Positions 13,017 to 24,520 of a DNA stretch of 64,000 nucleotides are shown here, one piece after another; the stretch's first letter is position 1, and the number at the start of each line of letters is the position of its first letter. A program made the translations under genes and the position numbers. This DNA is from Tomocerus qinae. Taxonomy: Eukaryota; Arthropoda; Collembola; Entomobryomorpha; Tomoceridae. The stretch is from assembly GCA_020055645.1 (NCBI GenBank), contig CM034549.1:18683930-18747929 (forward strand), read 5' to 3'. The notes beneath the pieces were generated by a model that saw only the letters and a program-made list of their open reading frames with translations, had not been told where the DNA came from and did not search any database.

Positions 13017-15995
13017 TCAAGAGGACTCCAGTAGGCAGATGGCATCGATTCCGCCACTCTCAGTCTCATGAAAGAGTGCATAACGTTCGGCCAGTGTTTT
13101 GCAACTCTCAGTCTCGTGGGAGAGTGCGAATAACGATGAACGACTCTCAGTCTCATGAAAGAGTCCAGACTTCTTTGTAGATCGGAGGCCCATTTTTTGT
13201 TGGATTTCTTTATAACTAAAGCTAACACATAATTTACTGTAAATAATATTAGTAATGCTCACTCGTTGATTGGATAATGGTTCATTTAGCTCATTTTCAT
13301 TACTAGAGGAAATAGAATCAATCTTAAAGGACTCATGCCGTGTGACTATTCCAGGATCGAAATTAAACAGCAAATTCCACAACCCTTGGCAAACTAACTT
13401 AACGATAATACATATCTGTTGCTCCAGAATTACGTGAATTATGGGAAATATAATGGCAACATAAAACCAATATAAGCAATCGCCGCACAAAGTCTCTACA
13501 GCCCGTTTAGACCCCTCTGAAGGTGTGACAAAACAAGTCAGCGCAACAAAACAGAATGACGCAATGAAGTAAATCAACGTTAGGATTTTAACAGAAAGGA
13601 TGTACTTGACTTTACGGGCAGAAACTAATTTGTCATCAATTACGGCGGAAGGAAATAAATCAGCAACATAAATCTCACTCAAACGTTTATCATTAGAACG
13701 GGAAACCCATCTACCATTGGAACCCTGCGACTCCAGCGGATTCAAGTCCTTGGAATTTTTGGAGGATGGAACTACATCATTCTCCAAAATTGCATTAGAC
13801 AAATTCTCACAATTGGCGCGCTTAGTTGGAGCCATAGGAAGAGCCATAGATTTCTCAGGAAATACATTGCCTGTATCTATGATTAGCTCAGGTAAGGGAG
13901 AAACTGTCGGCTTGGAGTTGAACGGTGGTTCAAAGAACGCGGCGATATTAGATATTTCTCTCTGGGGTATATTCAAGCCATTATAAAGTTGTACTTTAAC
14001 ACGATAAGTACTGAAATTCATGCCAGGTAAGCTTTTACATACAGACAGCCTCTTGTTAAGTTCAGGATCCTTGACAGTGCAAGTTTCAGTAGGAATAAGG
14101 AACGAAGAGGAAGACACCTGGCTAGGCTGCTGAATAACCTCATTTTTTACTACCTTTGGTATGACGGGACTGCTGGGTAGATTACCAGTGTCCTCAACTG
14201 ATACCTGAATCTGTGCAATGTGAGGAATAACAAACAGATCCTGTATAGAAGAGTCAGCCTTCACCATATCCAGAGGGTTGTCGGCATGGTTAATCACCGA
14301 TACCAAAGGGACCCCACGAGAAATAGATAAGGAAGGAGTTCTGGGTTGGCTATGAGGAAGTTTCCGATGAGGCAATCCAAGGTTTGACACACCAACTGTA
14401 TTTGAACCTGCCAGTTTAGCATAACTTAGAAAATCCGTTCCCAAAACCACCTGGACTTTTGAATCCGGTAAGAGCACAAAATCCCAAAATTTAGAGCCAG
14501 ATTCCCATTCAATCAAAATTCTAGCAAACTCTCTGGCTGAACTCTTTCCCTGCGCCATGATATTTTGACATAAATATGGATGAATTGGAACACGTCTAAT
14601 CTTAATAACATTGATAACTTCATCGTTAACAAATGAAATGGGAGAAGACACGTCAAGCTGCGCAAAAAAGGTTTTGCCACAAATTCTGAGAGGTACAGTC
14701 TCGGGAGCATCAACAACAAAACTATGTGTGGTATTTTGCTGTCTTTCATCATAACTTTGCTTAGAGATAAGACTTTGTGCTAAGCCTCTATTTATTATTG
14801 GCGCCATTTGGTGAAAGTTTTCATCATTTCGTATAGATGGTCCACGCTCAAAATATTTGGGAGGAACATATTCCGTTTCATACTGCCGACTGGAGTTAGA
14901 GGATGAAGATCTATTCTGATGTGTAACAAAACCAGATTTTGGGAATACAGACTCCTTTTTAGAAATACGACTACCACCATCTACTGGATGGTAATGTCTA
15001 TATGCATCATAAGAGCCTAGTTGTAAGTCTGGCAGTTGATTACTAGAGAGACTATGTGGACTTATAAACGCTGTAGTTTGTAAGGGCAAATTTTGCAAAG
15101 GTCTATATGCTAAGCCCGGCTCGACTGCACTCGTAGTACTAGGTTCCCTATAATCTCGATCCACCTTAATACTTTCCTGTGCTTTATAAGCCTGTTCTGT
15201 TAATTCCTGTAATGTAACAAAAGCCTTGCCGCTTAGAAGTAATTTTTGTCTATACTGGGGGTGCAAATTACGCATTATAATTTCAATTCTTTGGGCTTCC
15301 GTAATTTTCTCGCTTAGTCGATCACATAGATCACTTATTGTACGGATAAAGCTTGTCAAAGATTCTTCTGGACCCTGGAACCGATCGTCTAACATTTTTC
15401 TAAGCTCCCTTTCGTATCCTATTGGTTGAAATTCTTTACGAAATCCTTGCTTAAATGAGTCCCAGTCTAAAATAGTAAATTTTTCATAGCAGTACCATCT
15501 ATAAGCTTCATCTGTTAATGCTAAAGGAATTATCTGAGATATCATATCATGTTCTGTGTAGCCCAGTGCTACTCGATATTTCTCAAGTTCCAAGATAAAG
15601 TCATAGGGGGTTTTCTGCTCATACGATCCACCATACTGTGGTAACTTCAAATTAGCTGATCTAAGGTGATGGGTTTTAGCGCCACCTACCGAAGTATCAT
15701 TTTGAATTCTTTCACCCGAATTCCGTCGGATGTCTCCGATACCCTCTACTAGTGACTGGGCAACTGCCGTGGAAATTGTATTTTCAAACACCTGACTTTT
15801 ATGTAAGCGCTGCTCAAACTCAGTTCGCATATCCTCACGGTCTCTATTCCTCTCCCTAGATAACTCAGATTTAAATAAGTGTAATTCTTCTCTAAATGCG
15901 TGCATGAGATCTATTGCCATAGCACTCATTGGACTTTCTACTGATGACCGAGGATTAACAACACCAGCACCATCTACATTATTTGTTCCAAACAT
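13017..15995 (-). CDS. Retroelement Gag-like polyprotein with degenerate protease and membrane tail
   Basis: Single ORF of 992 codons from the ATG at 15993-15995; an in-frame ATG at 16040 would add 15. Residues about 120-290 resemble Retrotrans_gag (LPQYGGSYEQKTPYDFILEL, then RWY, WDSF and F-RKEF motifs), the structural core domain. Residues about 435-540 resemble a retropepsin fold with VVLGTDFL, but the usual D-T/S-G-A reads D-V-S-S (D448, 14652-14654), so protease activity is doubtful. A long low-complexity Ser/Pro/Asn linker follows. Residues about 797-885 hold two hydrophobic, probably membrane-spanning segments. The last 60 residues contain HETES three times, encoded by a 22-bp repeat. 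No zinc knuckle, reverse transcriptase or integrase is seen. The hydrophobic tail may be a captured host fragment rather than an envelope protein. Confidence 0.82.
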   Translation of the reverse strand: MFGTNNVDGAGVVNPRSSVESPMSAMAIDLMHAFREELHLFKSELSRERNRDREDMRTEFEQRLHKSQVFENTISTAVAQSLVEGIGDIRRNSGERIQNDTSVGGAKTHHLRSANLKLPQYGGSYEQKTPYDFILELEKYRVALGYTEHDMISQIIPLALTDEAYRWYCYEKFTILDWDSFKQGFRKEFQPIGYERELRKMLDDRFQGPEESLTSFIRTISDLCDRLSEKITEAQRIEIIMRNLHPQYRQKLLLSGKAFVTLQELTEQAYKAQESIKVDRDYREPSTTSAVEPGLAYRPLQNLPLQTTAFISPHSLSSNQLPDLQLGSYDAYRHYHPVDGGSRISKKESVFPKSGFVTHQNRSSSSNSSRQYETEYVPPKYFERGPSIRNDENFHQMAPIINRGLAQSLISKQSYDERQQNTTHSFVVDAPETVPLRICGKTFFAQLDVSSPISFVNDEVINVIKIRRVPIHPYLCQNIMAQGKSSAREFARILIEWESGSKFWDFVLLPDSKVQVVLGTDFLSYAKLAGSNTVGVSNLGLPHRKLPHSQPRTPSLSISRGVPLVSVINHADNPLDMVKADSSIQDLFVIPHIAQIQVSVEDTGNLPSSPVIPKVVKNEVIQQPSQVSSSSFLIPTETCTVKDPELNKRLSVCKSLPGMNFSTYRVKVQLYNGLNIPQREISNIAAFFEPPFNSKPTVSPLPELIIDTGNVFPEKSMALPMAPTKRANCENLSNAILENDVVPSSKNSKDLNPLESQGSNGRWVSRSNDKRLSEIYVADLFPSAVIDDKLVSARKVKYILSVKILTLIYFIASFCFVALTCFVTPSEGSKRAVETLCGDCLYWFYVAIIFPIIHVILEQQICIIVKLVCQGLWNLLFNFDPGIVTRHESFKIDSISSSNENELNEPLSNQRVSITNIIYSKLCVSFSYKEIQQKMGLRSTKKSGLFHETESRSSLFALSHETESCKTLAERYALFHETESGGIDAICLLESS
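13056..13164. repeat. Three copies of a 22-bp hairpin repeat in the ORF tail
   Basis: ACTCTCAGTCTCRTGRRAGAGT occurs at 13056-13077, 13104-13125 and 13143-13164, spaced 48 and 39 bases apart. Each copy is itself a hairpin: ACTCT pairs with AGAGT, extending to 6 bp in each copy. All three lie in the same minus-strand frame and encode the peptide HETES. The sequence between copies is not similar. Confidence 0.88.
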
Positions 15996-16057
15996 GATTG
16001 GCAATAGAGTTCGAAAATATAAACAAAGGAAACTAAACAAAATTTAAAGGGAAATGT

Positions 16058-16075
16058 ATCTCGTCAGTGCCTCCA
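16058..16075 (-). other. Probable primer-binding site
   Basis: On the minus strand, three bases after the 5' LTR, the sequence is TGGAGGCACTGACGAGAT. It begins with TGG, the complement of a tRNA CCA end. The next bases, AGGC, resemble the 3' acceptor end of animal tRNA-Thr (ending GCCT-CCA). The tRNA assignment is from memory and low in confidence; the position and TGG start are seen directly. Confidence 0.6.
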
Positions 16076-16078
16076 TTT

Positions 16079-17139
16079 TGTAACGACTGATGTAAGGTAT
16101 AAGGCTATTTTTCGCGCAAATGCTCTTAACCTGGCTGCTGTGCTAAATGCTAAGTGGTTAAAAGCAACCCAACACGGAGAGCGTCACTATTGGGTTATCG
16201 CTAACCCTCACACGAGTCCTTTTTACAATAAAGAATGAATGCCAAATAACTTCGGATAATAAATAGACAAAGAACGCAATAGAAATACAATACAAATATA
16301 TCTAAGAGCTTTGACCAATATCCAAACAACTTACATTAAGCAAACTCACAATACCATAAACTGCCAGATAACCTTTAAGAATTACAACAGTGTAAACAGT
16401 GGAGGGAACCCTCAGCAAAGTACTGAGAGGTTAAAAGGGAATCGCCCACAATAGCTAACCCCGAAAACGTAAGAGGGAACGTAGAGCCTCGACCCTGAAC
16501 TCAGATGTCAAGGAGGACAACACAAAGGACCGAACTCGAGACACTTTGAGACTCTACGGGGAATCGGACTCGATTACCCGGCAGGAACCCACACGTGACC
16601 CTGAACTCAGAAACCACGTGTTGAGTAAAGCACCGATTCGGCGACTAAACTCTTACCCGCTAATTGGCTCCGAACTCAGAGTCCAACTAGACATACACAA
16701 CTAACCCCTGACGTCACCAGGAACAGGACAGGAACCACAGCAACAGGAAGAAAGCAAGTCCCAGGAATCCCAATCACGACTAGAATTACAATTAACCTAT
16801 TTCAGCTGCAACTACACCATTGCAGCCGTTTATTCACCAACGACCTTCAACTATTACGGTAATTAGCTCCGTTGATCCTTGACCTAGGATCAACATTAAA
16901 CTATCTATCAGAATCAGGCCTTAAAGCTCTTTCTGATTTTGCATTCACAATGACCAAAATGTCATTGCAAATAACTTTTATTTAACTTTACCACTTAAAA
17001 CTATGTTTATTTCCCGTAAGCTCAATCCGAGAGCTTACAATTATAACTTTAACCTAACATTACACTTAAATTACTGTTCCTTGAGGTGCAACTCAACCTT
17101 ACAGGCTATCCCTATAGCCCAAATCCATGATTCCCTACA
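16079..17139 (-). repeat. 5' LTR (1061 bp)
   Basis: This is the 5' LTR in minus-strand sense. It has the same TGTAACGACTG start and CCCTACA end (plus strand) as the left LTR and the same internal hairpin cluster. The promoter driving the minus-strand ORF should be here. No TATA box could be assigned with confidence. Confidence 0.93.
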
Positions 17140-17143
17140 GTAC
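17140..17143. repeat. Target-site duplication, right copy (GTAC)
   Basis: GTAC directly after the CA end of the right LTR equals the four bases before the left LTR. It confirms that the two LTRs belong to one insertion. Confidence 0.85.
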
Positions 17144-20100
17144 AACTGTCAATATTGAAGTTTCTTTCAATATCTAAATAATCTCAACGTACATCCCTAA
17201 AATTCACACTTAAGACAAATCATCTGTTTCTAATGGCGTGTCATGAGAAAATGAGGGAGGACGGCTTCAAGAAATACACACTCATAATACTTAATTATGC
17301 TACTATCTATCAGATTATATACCTACTATCTACACTACTACACATCAATGTTAATATGCCATTTTTTGTTTGCACGTGGACGTGAAACTAGCAATTTGTA
17401 ATTATGTATGTACTTTACCTTCAAGACCAGTTTTGGTTGTATATACGCACAAAATACGTAAATACATCAATGAAGTGTTCATGCAACATTGTCATGCTAC
17501 AAGTTAGAAGCACATTGGAAAATGTTTCCTGCTTGCTGTCCTGTCCATCCATTTGTTATGAATAGTGTGGAAACAGTCATTTTATTCAATATCATTAAGT
17601 ACTCATTGGTTACATTAATTTCCACAGATTGGATTACAATATTGGACCTCATCAGATTTGAATTATATGGTCTGTAGGATATTGCTCATGAAACATGGAT
17701 AGAAATAAGTATATAAAGCTGAGAGCTACTTTTATACCTCGCTTGCAGTTCTTATTAGAAATATTAAGGATGTTACATCTGTTTGGTCGTAAATCAAAGC
17801 ACTTGAATTCAACAAAGTTTCTTTACATTTATATTGCAATCTTAAGATATCTACAATGAAACAGGGAAGAAAACTTCAGGGAGTACTGCTTTGAAACCAT
17901 TTATTTCTAGTCCAAGCTAAACTACTTATAATTAATATTAATTAATTATTTTGAATGTATTTATTAATGCGTAATACAGGTAAGAAACACTCCCGTCCCT
18001 AAGTAATTTCCACATTATAATCGTAGAAGATGGAGTTTAAAAGATGCATTGGTTGGCATATAAGAGTTAAGGGTCTTAAACAGTTAGTAAGATAAAAAGA
18101 GAGTACCTATATTAGTACCATTACCTATGCAAAGTTATCATTCTCCTTGATTGTGCTAATTAAGTAGTTTACAAAGTTAGCAGGTTAATATAGGATGAGA
18201 AATGAACTTTTATCTCTCTATAATTAACAAGGTGGTACAAAGTACAAAATGCACCAATAATTTGTATTTGCATACATTGTATTGTCTAAGTAAAGGTAGA
18301 ATATGTAAGCGTTTCCATGCTGTGTACATGGACATGGATGCAAAAAGTTACATATTATTATTTGGAATGGTGTAATTTCTCTATTTCCTTTATAGGCACT
18401 CTTTATGTGTTTATTCTCAGGAGTAAATTGTTTGCTAATTTTGGATAAAACATTTCTGTGTAAACTATGTAATTTTATATCTCCTTGAACCTTACGAATA
18501 CATAAGGCATGAGCCAATCCTGCTTTATTTGTCATTCGAAAAAATCAGGAACCGCTCTGCAATTTTTATCCTGCATCTCTATACGATGAAGAACATACTG
18601 CAACTACGAAATTATTCTACTTGATGCTTCTAAAAGCTAAAATTCTTAAATTTGCATAAATAAATGCCCCACTCAGCAATGAACTATAATCCCGTGACCA
18701 TTGTATTAGTAGTTTGCAAATACTTACGCAAAATTCTATTATGCTACCTACCGCAAGTTGATATCAATAGGATTACTATAAGTGGTGAAGTATCAATTGC
18801 TGTAGAACATATTGACTACACTTAACATTTTCTGAATAAATTATCCTGGGTATCAATCCTCATTAAGTGCAAGTGTTGCATTTAGAAGAAAAGGAAACCA
18901 GATGCTGATTTAAAAATGCCGATAGTTATGTAACATATCTGTAAGGGATATCATAAATGAATACACACAATACAAGTTATATGTATATGATGGGGTAGCA
19001 GGCAGGAGTGTGTGAATTGTGCAACAACTTACTTGCAGTTGCAAATTGGCATGTAAGGTAGATAAGTATGCTTATAAAATTAGATTTAACTGCATAGGAA
19101 TTAAGAGATGAGAAATTGGAACTCCTCTCAAGGTAAGCGTTAGGTATATTATAGGTAAGGTGACCGCTGCACTTGGTTTGCACTGTTAAATTACAGGACT
19201 GCACATGAAACAAAGTGTGGAGATAGGTGTAATCTTTTATCATTAAAGAAGTTCGTGATTCAGCATATTCACATGGACCGCAAACTGCATTGGAGGATTC
19301 TTCAAAGCAATACATAATTATATAGTGCATTACTATATGCACATGCTTTAAAGCCTTTCAGGTACTCACTGTGTATATATTGTATATTAGATAACTTTTT
19401 TCAGTAGTAAGGTAGTAATTTATACTTGACTAAGTATAGAAACATTGTTGGGCGAAACAAGGGTAGGGAAATTGTGTACACGTGTATGAAAAATCTAGAT
19501 AAAAATGCCATCATTAAAAACTTGTAGCTTCGGAATCAGTTCTATTGTATTATAGTGTTTGTGTTAGCTTTTCGTTAAAAAGGGATTCGCAGATGATCTG
19601 AAAGTAAATAGCAAACCCAGTAGCGTGTATTATATAGTATAGTACATATAGGTATACTTACACATGTATAGCTAGATAAAATCTAAATGTTAACATTATA
19701 GTGCAGTAATGAAATTGTGAGATGTACCTAGTCAGAATCAGCTGAAAGGGATTTTCCTTGTTGTTAATACTACATAGTGCATTGGTTACTTGCAGTTTTT
19801 TGTACTTAAAAGTGTACCTAATCAGAATCTATTCATAATTCATGAGTTTATGAATTTTTCAATCATAATGTGATTTAAAAAGTATATTTGTACAAAGCAT
19901 ATTGGCAGATCTTTATAGTTGTCCTTTATGTACTTGTTCTATATAAATTGAGAATGCAATTGCACTAAAAGATTGATGACAAAAATATGCAAATAAGTGC
20001 ACTTAATACACAATCGAGCTGTTTATTTGACCTGGTTCGGTTTTTTAGTACAGGTTTCAGCATCGTAAGAGTTTAATTGTATTTTTAAATCACTATGTAA

Positions 20101-23038
20101 TGTAAGAGATAGAAATGATGCAATTCTAGAGAAGATTCCTTGTGTCAAAGTTTTCTGTTGGCTTTAGCTCTGCGGTTTTTTATTTAGGCTTCGCTTGGAT
20201 TTAGCTGACGTTAGCGTATTGTTGGACGATGTGAATGCGAGTGAAGCCGAAGTAATAAAAGGTAAAGGTCGTAAACTGTGTTCGTAAAAACATTTTCGCA
20301 ATGAAGATTATTACACCTATATTTTATGACACAGAAGATTGAAATCTCTCCAAAAGAGCTATATTTAATAGCCGAGCTGCCCCTGGATTTTAATACCATG
20401 ACCGGATTTAATTGCCTCCTACATTACCTTAACTTGTACCTTACTCTCGAAGGAAAACTTATTATGTATCGCCACAACGGGTAACTACTCAGGAGATCCA
20501 TCCATGAGAAATAAATACTAACAAACACTAGAATACTTAGTGTACGACACAAAACCTTTAGTCTTCGTATAGATAAGACATTCTTACTTACAATGTTCGC
20601 GAGACTTTATGGAAATACAACAAAGACTATTACAAATTCAAAGATGCATACACAAAGGAAACATGATAACTATAAAATGATTTTTTGTCAATTTTTTGTT
20701 TTGTTCAATCTTTCTTTTCGTCGTATTAAACTAAAACGTATGAGGTTAGTTGTTATATAAGATAAGATATGCAAATTACGAGGATTTGTCTTTCCCGTGC
20801 AGTAAATTTTATACTTACTTTTGGTGAACTCAATTACACAAATTTCTTCGAGATTTGTAATTCTGTAATCTCATTTTAATTCAATTTTAAATAGGAAAAA
20901 GTAAATAAATGTAATTTAATAACTACGTGACCAAATATAACTTATAGCTATAGCACAAAGGAATAAAATCTTCTTTGTATACTTTTATGTAGATTTATAA
21001 TACGAAAATTATACAAATTATCAACATGCCTAATTGGAAACTTGCATCTGCTGATATTGCACAATCATAAAAGCATTATTAAAAGAATTGAACTAAAAAT
21101 ATGCAATTAATAATATTGGGAGAATATAACTTGTATCTAGTTACGCCTCTAGGAAAGGTGCATATAAAGTTATATTACATCAACAAAGGTTATAATAAAA
21201 TGTATTCTTATACAATCTCTTGAAAGTTGAAACTAATGAGTAATTAATTGAGGCAATATAATTATGCTACAAAAAGCAATAAATTACAAATTGCAATAGG
21301 TGCAATAAGGATAGAAAAAATACTCACGGGATACATTTGGTAGCTAAAGAAAATGGAGATATACAACGCAGATGGAGTGTTTGGCTTGAAAACGTAGACA
21401 AAGATTTTTGTGTTGTGTATCGATAGATGAGGGGAAGACGATAGAAATTTTACGAGGACCTGAACCTGACATATGGTAAAATAAGTTGGGTCTGCTGCGA
21501 CTGATTTGAAGGCATCTGATATAGCATCCTGCATGTGTTTCCATTTAAAGCCAAGTTAATCCTTCGAGCCGGAAAAGTGGATTTGGTTGTATATAATTGC
21601 TTGGAATCGAAAAGAGTTATTTTCTTATCGTTGGATAGAGTATAACAATAGTTTTAGTTGATACGTGATAAAGAAACAGGGAAAGAGAACAGAAGTCATA
21701 AGAAAGTAGTAAGTAGTAACTAACAAAAGAGTGTATCGAGTTTTGGTTCAATATAGTTTATAGTATAGGACTCAGTCAGTGTTTCTCGGTTGGCCCAAAT
21801 TGTAACGAGCTGAGAAGAGTAGGATGTTGAGCAGTAAAGTGGACATAAAAGGTAGACACATAATTTCTAAAATGCACAAGAAAATCCATCGGATTGACGA
21901 GGACATGACCTGGAATTAAAGGAAAAGCATGTAACTCTAACAGTCTCAGGTAGTTGGACGACAGAGCCGGGTAATGTTATATGGCCAAAAGTTGAATTGA
22001 ATGGATTGGAAATGCTCTTTTTTGCATCAAACAGACAGAGACAGATGAAAATGAAAACGACTGCTATTACAAAGATACGATTTGCGACGAACACAAAAAA
22101 TAGAATTGCATCGTTTCGTTTATATAAAAGTTACTTTTACGTTTCTTTCTCTATACTTTCTGTCAATGCGCTACTTCCCAATACTTACCTTCCCATTTCT
22201 GTTTCCTTTATTTTATTCCACACACAAGTGTGTTCCTAAGTAAAAGGAAACTTAACCCACCGAACTAAACCGCCTGTAATGGCCAACCCAACCGAAGGAA
22301 ATTAAACTGTGCCCAAATTATTCCACAAAGACTCATAAAACCACCCTTGGCTCTCCTATTATTTCCTCCATTCATCTCATTCTCATTGCTTTTCACCCAT
22401 CTCCGTTTCTTACCTCCACAATTTTCCAAATTTACTCATTACGATCTAAATTAGTTTCAATACTATAGCAGAGAAATGTTAATGATAAGTTAATTTAATG
22501 AATTTAACCTACCTAAGAAAAACTTTTGTTATCAATTTGATTCGTATGAATTTTTACAAATACATTTTTGAGCGCAAGTTCAAATTTGAAAGTCCTTAAA
22601 AGTGAATGAAAATGAACAAAAGCACTTTGTGATGCTGTAACAAATCATACTCAATTAAAGAAATTAAAAATACCTAACGAATATATACAGAAAATTACAA
22701 AGAACCTAGAATACCTAACGAATATATACAGAAAATTACAAAGAACCTAGAATACCTGATAAATTATATCTTTTTTGGGTTTATAATTTTTAGCCGTGAT
22801 ACAGATCTTTAATTATTATTGTGTGTTCAATTCAAAGTGTTTATTATGCTAACTGAAATTGTTAGAACCCCTTTCAGTTGGATTTTCTGTAAAGCGTAAT
22901 TTTAATGCACGTTTGTCAGATTCACATTAAGCAATTTGTAATAGTAATTAATTTAGGATTGTATCAGTGTTTTTCATTGTTCAAAGGCAGCCTGAGATTG
23001 GGAGATTGCGATGGAAAATGCCACCATATACTTTTAAC
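17144..23038. other. Non-coding stretch between the retroelement and the LRRC59-like gene
   Basis: No gene is supported here. Open frames reach at most about 120 codons, lack recognisable domains and have no consistent splice partners. The only distinct structure is a 41-bp tandem duplication at 22669-22757. A minus-strand AATAAA at 22845-22840 is a candidate poly(A) signal for the LRRC59-like gene that ends at 23039. Confidence 0.5.
22669..22757. repeat. 41-bp tandem repeat, two copies plus a stub
   Basis: The unit starting AATACCTAACGAATATATAC occurs at 22669-22709 and again, identical, at 22710-22750. Seven bases of a third copy (AATACCT) follow. It is a simple local duplication in non-coding DNA, probably recent because the copies are identical. 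Confidence 0.93.
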
Positions 23039-24520
23039 TTAAGTTTTGGTTCGGAAATTCCAGGATAGAGCGTAGAAAAGATTAGCGACAGATTCCACAA
23101 TCCACGACCAAATCCCTTGAATTCCCGACGGTGGTAAAGGAGGAGAAACAGGGAAAATGGAAAAGTACTGAAACTTTTCATAGATCCATGAATGACATTG
23201 AAGAAAGGTTTCGATTATCTGTTTTTCATACAAACCATCCGTGATACCAGAAACAGCATTTTTCAAAGTTTTTGGGTAGACAGTCAGGGCCAAGAAGACA
23301 ATGCAAAGTGATACAAAACCAAAAATGCCCAAAATTGCTCGAATCGTCCCTAAGTCGAAATGAAAACAAAATTGTCATTTATTACCAATTCGATTATATT
23401 GTACGAAAATATATATTTGGGCTGTCTACTTTTGATATTTCGGAATATTTTGCTTTGGGGTGGTTTAGGTTTTGTGAGCCCTGCCTGAGATAACATCGGT
23501 CCTGTACTCAACTCTTTTTCAGAACCTTTTTGCCGTAGATCTTTCAGAGATTTTCCAAAAGTTACATAAAAGAACTGTCCATTATGATCTTCTGTTAACA
23601 TCCATACGGCAATAAAATTAGAATTGAATACAGTCAGCCAAAGTATATCTAATAAAATGTATCTTAAGCTCCTTCGTTCTTACCCACAAGCACACCTTGA
23701 CCTTCTTCGTCCTTAATACCAAGTTCATTTGCTGTCATTTGAGCCTTTGTTCGACTAAATAAAACTTCAACTCTTGTGTCAAGACCAGCACCACTTTCCT
23801 TCGGAGAAACAGCTGTTTATGACAAAGAAAATAACATTATACTTCAATTTCCGACAATAGCATATCCCTTTTAATTACATTTTATTCTCAAAAAATCCTT
23901 ACCCGTAGAATTCGCAAAAGTATCTACTTGTGTGAAGAATTGGACAACACTTTTGGCACAAGAGTACTTGTCGTCAACACCCCAAGGTGCCGCAATAACC
24001 TCCTTCAGTATTGGAATTAATTTATTTCCGTTCAAATTGAGCCACTCCAGATTTTTCAAACAGGACATCCCAACATCCAACTGACGAATCTGCAGAAAGA
24101 TATCAAGATTATTATAAAGATTATTATATAATGTAAGTATCATGAAATAAGTTTTAAAGCAATGCTAAAGTTGGATTGTTAGCAACATTAGTACTAGGTT
24201 AAAGTTTGTAGTTGCGGTTGATCGACTGGACCAACCTCATTGAAACTGAGATCCAAATGCCGAAGACTTGTCAAGATTTTGAAGTTTTCTGGAAGCTTAG
24301 AAATACTATTGTAGCTGAGGTCCAAATGTTGGAGGTTTTCAAAACAAGTTGCGAATTCATTTGTGAGGGACTGAATGTTGTTGTGGGACAAATCAACAAT
24401 TGTAACTTTCGAGAAACACTTTATGCATTCAATGGGAACTTCATCTAGGTCCTCAAAACTCAGATCCAATTCGTCATCATATATTCCGTAATGCATGCAT
24501 ACAGAATGATCATGCACCAT
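23039..24520 (-). CDS. LRRC59: LRRC59-like ER leucine-rich-repeat membrane protein
   Basis: Five exons: 24520-24236, 24089-23903, 23812-23684, 23591-23430, 23349-23039. All junctions are GT-AG and in frame; predicted length is 357 residues. The first two exons hold about four leucine-rich repeats. ELDLSFEDLDEVP and LKNLEWLNLNGNKLIP match vertebrate LRRC59 (ELDLSLSDLNEVP, LKNLKWLDLKDNPLDP) in order and spacing. One transmembrane segment lies at about 258-279, after a basic patch. LRRC59 is a tail-region-anchored ER protein linked to ribosome contact and nuclear import of some cargo. Differences from the vertebrate protein: the Lys/Glu-rich coiled coil is absent, replaced by an acidic and polar linker, and the segment after the membrane anchor is longer (about 78 residues). 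Family is well supported; exact orthology and conserved function are inferred. Confidence 0.85.

Larger units (their letters stand above)
11675..17143 (-). mobile_element. Complete young LTR retroelement, non-autonomous (gag-type ORF, no pol)
   Basis: Two direct LTRs (11679-12740 and 16079-17139) flank a 3.3-kb interior, all bounded by a GTAC duplication at 11675-11678 and 17140-17143. The LTRs begin TG and end CA. Orientation is minus: next to the right-hand LTR lies a primer-binding site starting TGG, and next to the left-hand LTR lies a purine tract containing seven G. The interior holds one ORF of 992-1007 codons with a Retrotrans_gag-like region and a degenerate retropepsin-like region. 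No reverse transcriptase, RNase H or integrase motif was found, and there is no room for them, so the element would need enzymes from a partner. The LTRs differ by about one substitution and one 1-bp indel, implying a recent insertion. The gag type suggests the Ty3/gypsy group; family is not certain. Confidence 0.9.

Noticed and set aside
13330..13620. Retroviral envelope protein as the source of the membrane segments in the retroelement ORF
   Set aside because: The segment is in the same frame at the end of the gag-type ORF, with no signal peptide, cleavage site or disulfide-rich ectodomain recognisable.
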